Shown: one piece after another, positions 62,360-64,000 of the stretch
Layout of the letters: every line of letters begins with the position of its first letter
How positions within the stretch are numbered: position 1 is the first letter of the stretch
Assembly: GCA_023412495.1 (NCBI GenBank)
Contig: JAEYNP010000016.1
Location: 1-64,000 of the forward strand
Origin: Pseudomonadota bacterium
GTDB lineage: Bacteria > Desulfobacterota > Desulfobulbia > Desulfobulbales > Desulfocapsaceae
Length of the DNA stretch: 64,000 nucleotides
Reading direction: 5' to 3'
The notes under the pieces: generated by a model
What the model was told of the DNA's origin: nothing
Databases searched by the model: none
The model's input: the letters and a program-made list of their open reading frames with translations, nothing else
Made by a program: the position numbers and the translations under genes

Positions 62360-62445
62360 TAATGCGGGCTGACGCCCGTAACCCAAGTACTTATACCCTT
62401 CTACAGCAGAGGGGTAGCTTGACGAAATTCTTCTCAAGGTACTAA
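62360..62445 (+). repeat. Dispersed multi-hairpin repeat, copy F
   Basis: TAATGCGGGCTGACGCCCGT, then ACCCAAG, TTATACCC, AGAGGGGTAGCTTGACGAAATTC and ends AAGGTACTAA. Just before it, GAAGGTACTAA and a CCCCTTGAGGGG hairpin (from about 62300) look like the tail of an older tandem copy. The TAG stop of the CoA-transferase gene (62442-62444, minus strand) lies in the last bases. Confidence 0.82.
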
Positions 62446-64000
62446 AAACTGTCGAGAAGGCCCATCGGTGCGGGGTTGAAGATCCGCGAGTCCATCAACC
62501 GGGGTGGGCGGTTGATGATCGGCCTGAAGGCCATATGGCGAAGGATATCCCCTTCCAGGTCGATGCCCGGAGCAATCTCCGTCAATTCCAGTCCCATCCC
62601 GGTGAGAGTAAAGACGCACCGTTCGGTGATGTACAGAACGGTCTGGCCTTTGGCGCTGGCGTAAGGCCCGGAGAAGGTCACATGCTCGACATGGTCGAGG
62701 AATTTCGGGACCTTCCCTTCCTGTTCAATCGCCAGTTTTTCGTCCTTTACCGAGACGACAAGCCCCCCGGCGGTAAAGGTACCTACAAAAACCACCTTCT
62801 TGGCATTCTGGCTGATATTGATGAACCCCCCGGCCCCGGCGAGCCGAGGGCCGAATTTACTGACATTGAGGTTGCCGTGGCGGTCCGCCTGGGCGAGGCC
62901 GAGAAACGCCAGGTCGAGGCCGCCGCCGTCGTAGAAATCGAACTGGGACGGTTGGTCGATCAGAGCGTTGGTGTTCAGGGCCGCGCCGAAGTTGAGCCCC
63001 CCGGCCGGCAGACCGCCGATGACCCCGGGCTCGGCCGTGAGGGTGAAGAAGTCGAGGATATTCTCCTCGGCCGCCACATTGGAGATCCCCTCCGGCATAC
63101 CGATGCCGAGGTTGACGATGCTGCCCGCGGTCAGCTCCAGGGCTGCCCGTCTGGCGATGATCTTGCGGTCGCTCATGGGGATCTTCGGCAGGGCATGCAC
63201 TGGAACCTTGATTTCGCAGCTGTAGGAGGGGTTGTATTCTGTGCCGAAGGTCTGCCAGTGAAATTCGGGAGTCGAAACGACAACATAGTCGACGAGAATG
63301 CCGGGAATCTTCACCTGCCGGGCGTTCAGGGTCCCCCGCTCGGACACCCGCTCGACCTGGACGATGACGATACCCCCGGAATTGTGGGCGGCGGTGGCTA
63401 TCGCCAGGGCCTCCAGAGTCAGGGCCTCCCGCTCCATGGTGATATTGCCGTCGGTATCGGCCGTCGTCCCCCTCAGAAAGGCTACATGGATGGGAAAGGT
63501 TCTGTATGCCAGGTATTCCTTGCCGTCGAACTCGATCAGTTCGACCAGTTCCTCATTGGTGATGTCGTTGATTTTTCCGCCGCCATTGCGGGGATCCACA
63601 AAGGTGCCGAGCCCGACCGTGGTGATGGTCCGGGGTTTTCCTGCGGCGATATCGCGATAGAGATGGGAGATGACGCCCTGAGGAAGATTGTAGCCCTCGA
63701 TCTTGTTGTCCAGGGCAAGTTTCTGCAGCCGGGGGACCAGGCCCCAGTGTCCCCCGACTACGCGGCGCACCAGGCCGAGGTGGCCCATATGGTTGAGGCC
63801 TCGCTCTTTACCGTCGCCTTGGCCTGCGGCATAGAGCAGCGTCAGGTTCCGTGGACTGCCCTTCTCGAGGAATTGTTTTTCCAGGGCCACCGCCAGCAGT
63901 TCGGGAAAGCCGATGCCGACAAACCCGCCGGTGGCGACGGTATCGCCATCGCGAATGAAGGTCGCCGCTTCCTCGGCGGTTACAATTTTATTGGTACGCG
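62442..64000 (-). CDS. Propionate/acetate CoA-transferase family protein, 5' partial
   Basis: A class I CoA-transferase of about 520 residues or more, open at the right edge. Reading on from the frame, the visible start is [20 protein letters not shown], then [14 protein letters not shown], the normal N-terminus of propionate CoA-transferase/YdiF-type enzymes, so only a few residues are missing. [19 protein letters not shown] begins the second half, and [19 protein letters not shown] has the catalytic Glu that forms the CoA thioester. It swaps CoA between acetyl-CoA/propionyl-CoA and other acids. This would fit propionate metabolism shared with the carboxylase at the left edge. Confidence 0.92.
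   Translation of the reverse strand, partial: RTNKIVTAEEAATFIRDGDTVATGGFVGIGFPELLAVALEKQFLEKGSPRNLTLLYAAGQGDGKERGLNHMGHLGLVRRVVGGHWGLVPRLQKLALDNKIEGYNLPQGVISHLYRDIAAGKPRTITTVGLGTFVDPRNGGGKINDITNEELVELIEFDGKEYLAYRTFPIHVAFLRGTTADTDGNITMEREALTLEALAIATAAHNSGGIVIVQVERVSERGTLNARQVKIPGILVDYVVVSTPEFHWQTFGTEYNPSYSCEIKVPVHALPKIPMSDRKIIARRAALELTAGSIVNLGIGMPEGISNVAAEENILDFFTLTAEPGVIGGLPAGGLNFGAALNTNALIDQPSQFDFYDGGGLDLAFLGLAQADRHGNLNVSKFGPRLAGAGGFINISQNAKKVVFVGTFTAGGLVVSVKDEKLAIEQEGKVPKFLDHVEHVTFSGPYASAKGQTVLYITERCVFTLTGMGLELTEIAPGIDLEGDILRHMAFRPIINRPPRLMDSRIFNPAPMGLLDSF

Overview
The window is about 64 kb of bacterial chromosome, moderately GC-rich, with tightly packed genes and short intergenic gaps. 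The gene content suggests a strictly anaerobic member of the Desulfobacterota, possibly close to Desulfobulbus. This placement is an inference: no rRNA gene is present. It rests on a propionyl-CoA/methylmalonyl-CoA type carboxylase, a fumarate-reductase-like complex with heterodisulfide-reductase subunits, a glycyl radical enzyme with its activase, a probable selenoprotein, a TRAP transporter under sigma-54 control and a CoA-disulfide-reductase-like flavoprotein. No tRNA, rRNA, CRISPR array, prophage or insertion sequence with a transposase was seen.

Layout from left to right. Positions 1-3.4 kb hold the end of an acyl-CoA carboxylase operon. From 3.4 to 6.7 kb lies a leftward MetNIQ-type ABC importer operon ending in a DUF169 gene. 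An orphan 440-residue protein (7-8.3 kb) follows, then a cassette of K+ channel, YgiB-like lipoprotein, glutathionylspermidine-synthase-like ATP-grasp ligase and DUF350 membrane protein (8.8-11.9 kb). From 12 to 20.5 kb come a DUF945 protein, a tandem universal stress protein, an ADP-forming acyl-CoA synthetase/GNAT fusion, a lytic transglycosylase, a cation diffusion facilitator and SurE. The divergent ilvY-ilvC pair (20.6-23.1 kb) has a clear operator and promoter. A ComEA-like protein, a probable selenocysteine rhodanese, a permease, a thioesterase and a PilZ protein follow.

From 27 to 30.3 kb lies a pair resembling the epsilonproteobacterial cell-shape peptidases Csd4 and Csd6. Sensor, transporter and VKOR-like genes occupy 31-36.3 kb. 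The HdrC-HdrB-FeS-flavoprotein redox operon is at 36.8-40.6 kb. Amino-acid genes, a response regulator and a CoA-disulfide-reductase/rhodanese fusion run to 47 kb. A 4-hydroxyproline-dehydratase-like glycyl radical enzyme with its activase is at 47.3-50.6 kb. A translationally coupled four-gene operon (GlpD-like oxidase, methyltransferase, glycosyltransferase, epimerase) is at 51.7-56.3 kb. A TRAP transporter with a divergent sigma-54 activator and a partial CoA-transferase close the window.

A multi-hairpin repeat of about 85-145 bp, not associated with any transposase here, recurs at least seven times between genes. In several copies its boundary coincides with a gene's stop codon. With the selenoprotein rhodanese, the Csd4/Csd6-like pair and the four-gene coupled operon, this is the most notable material in the window.
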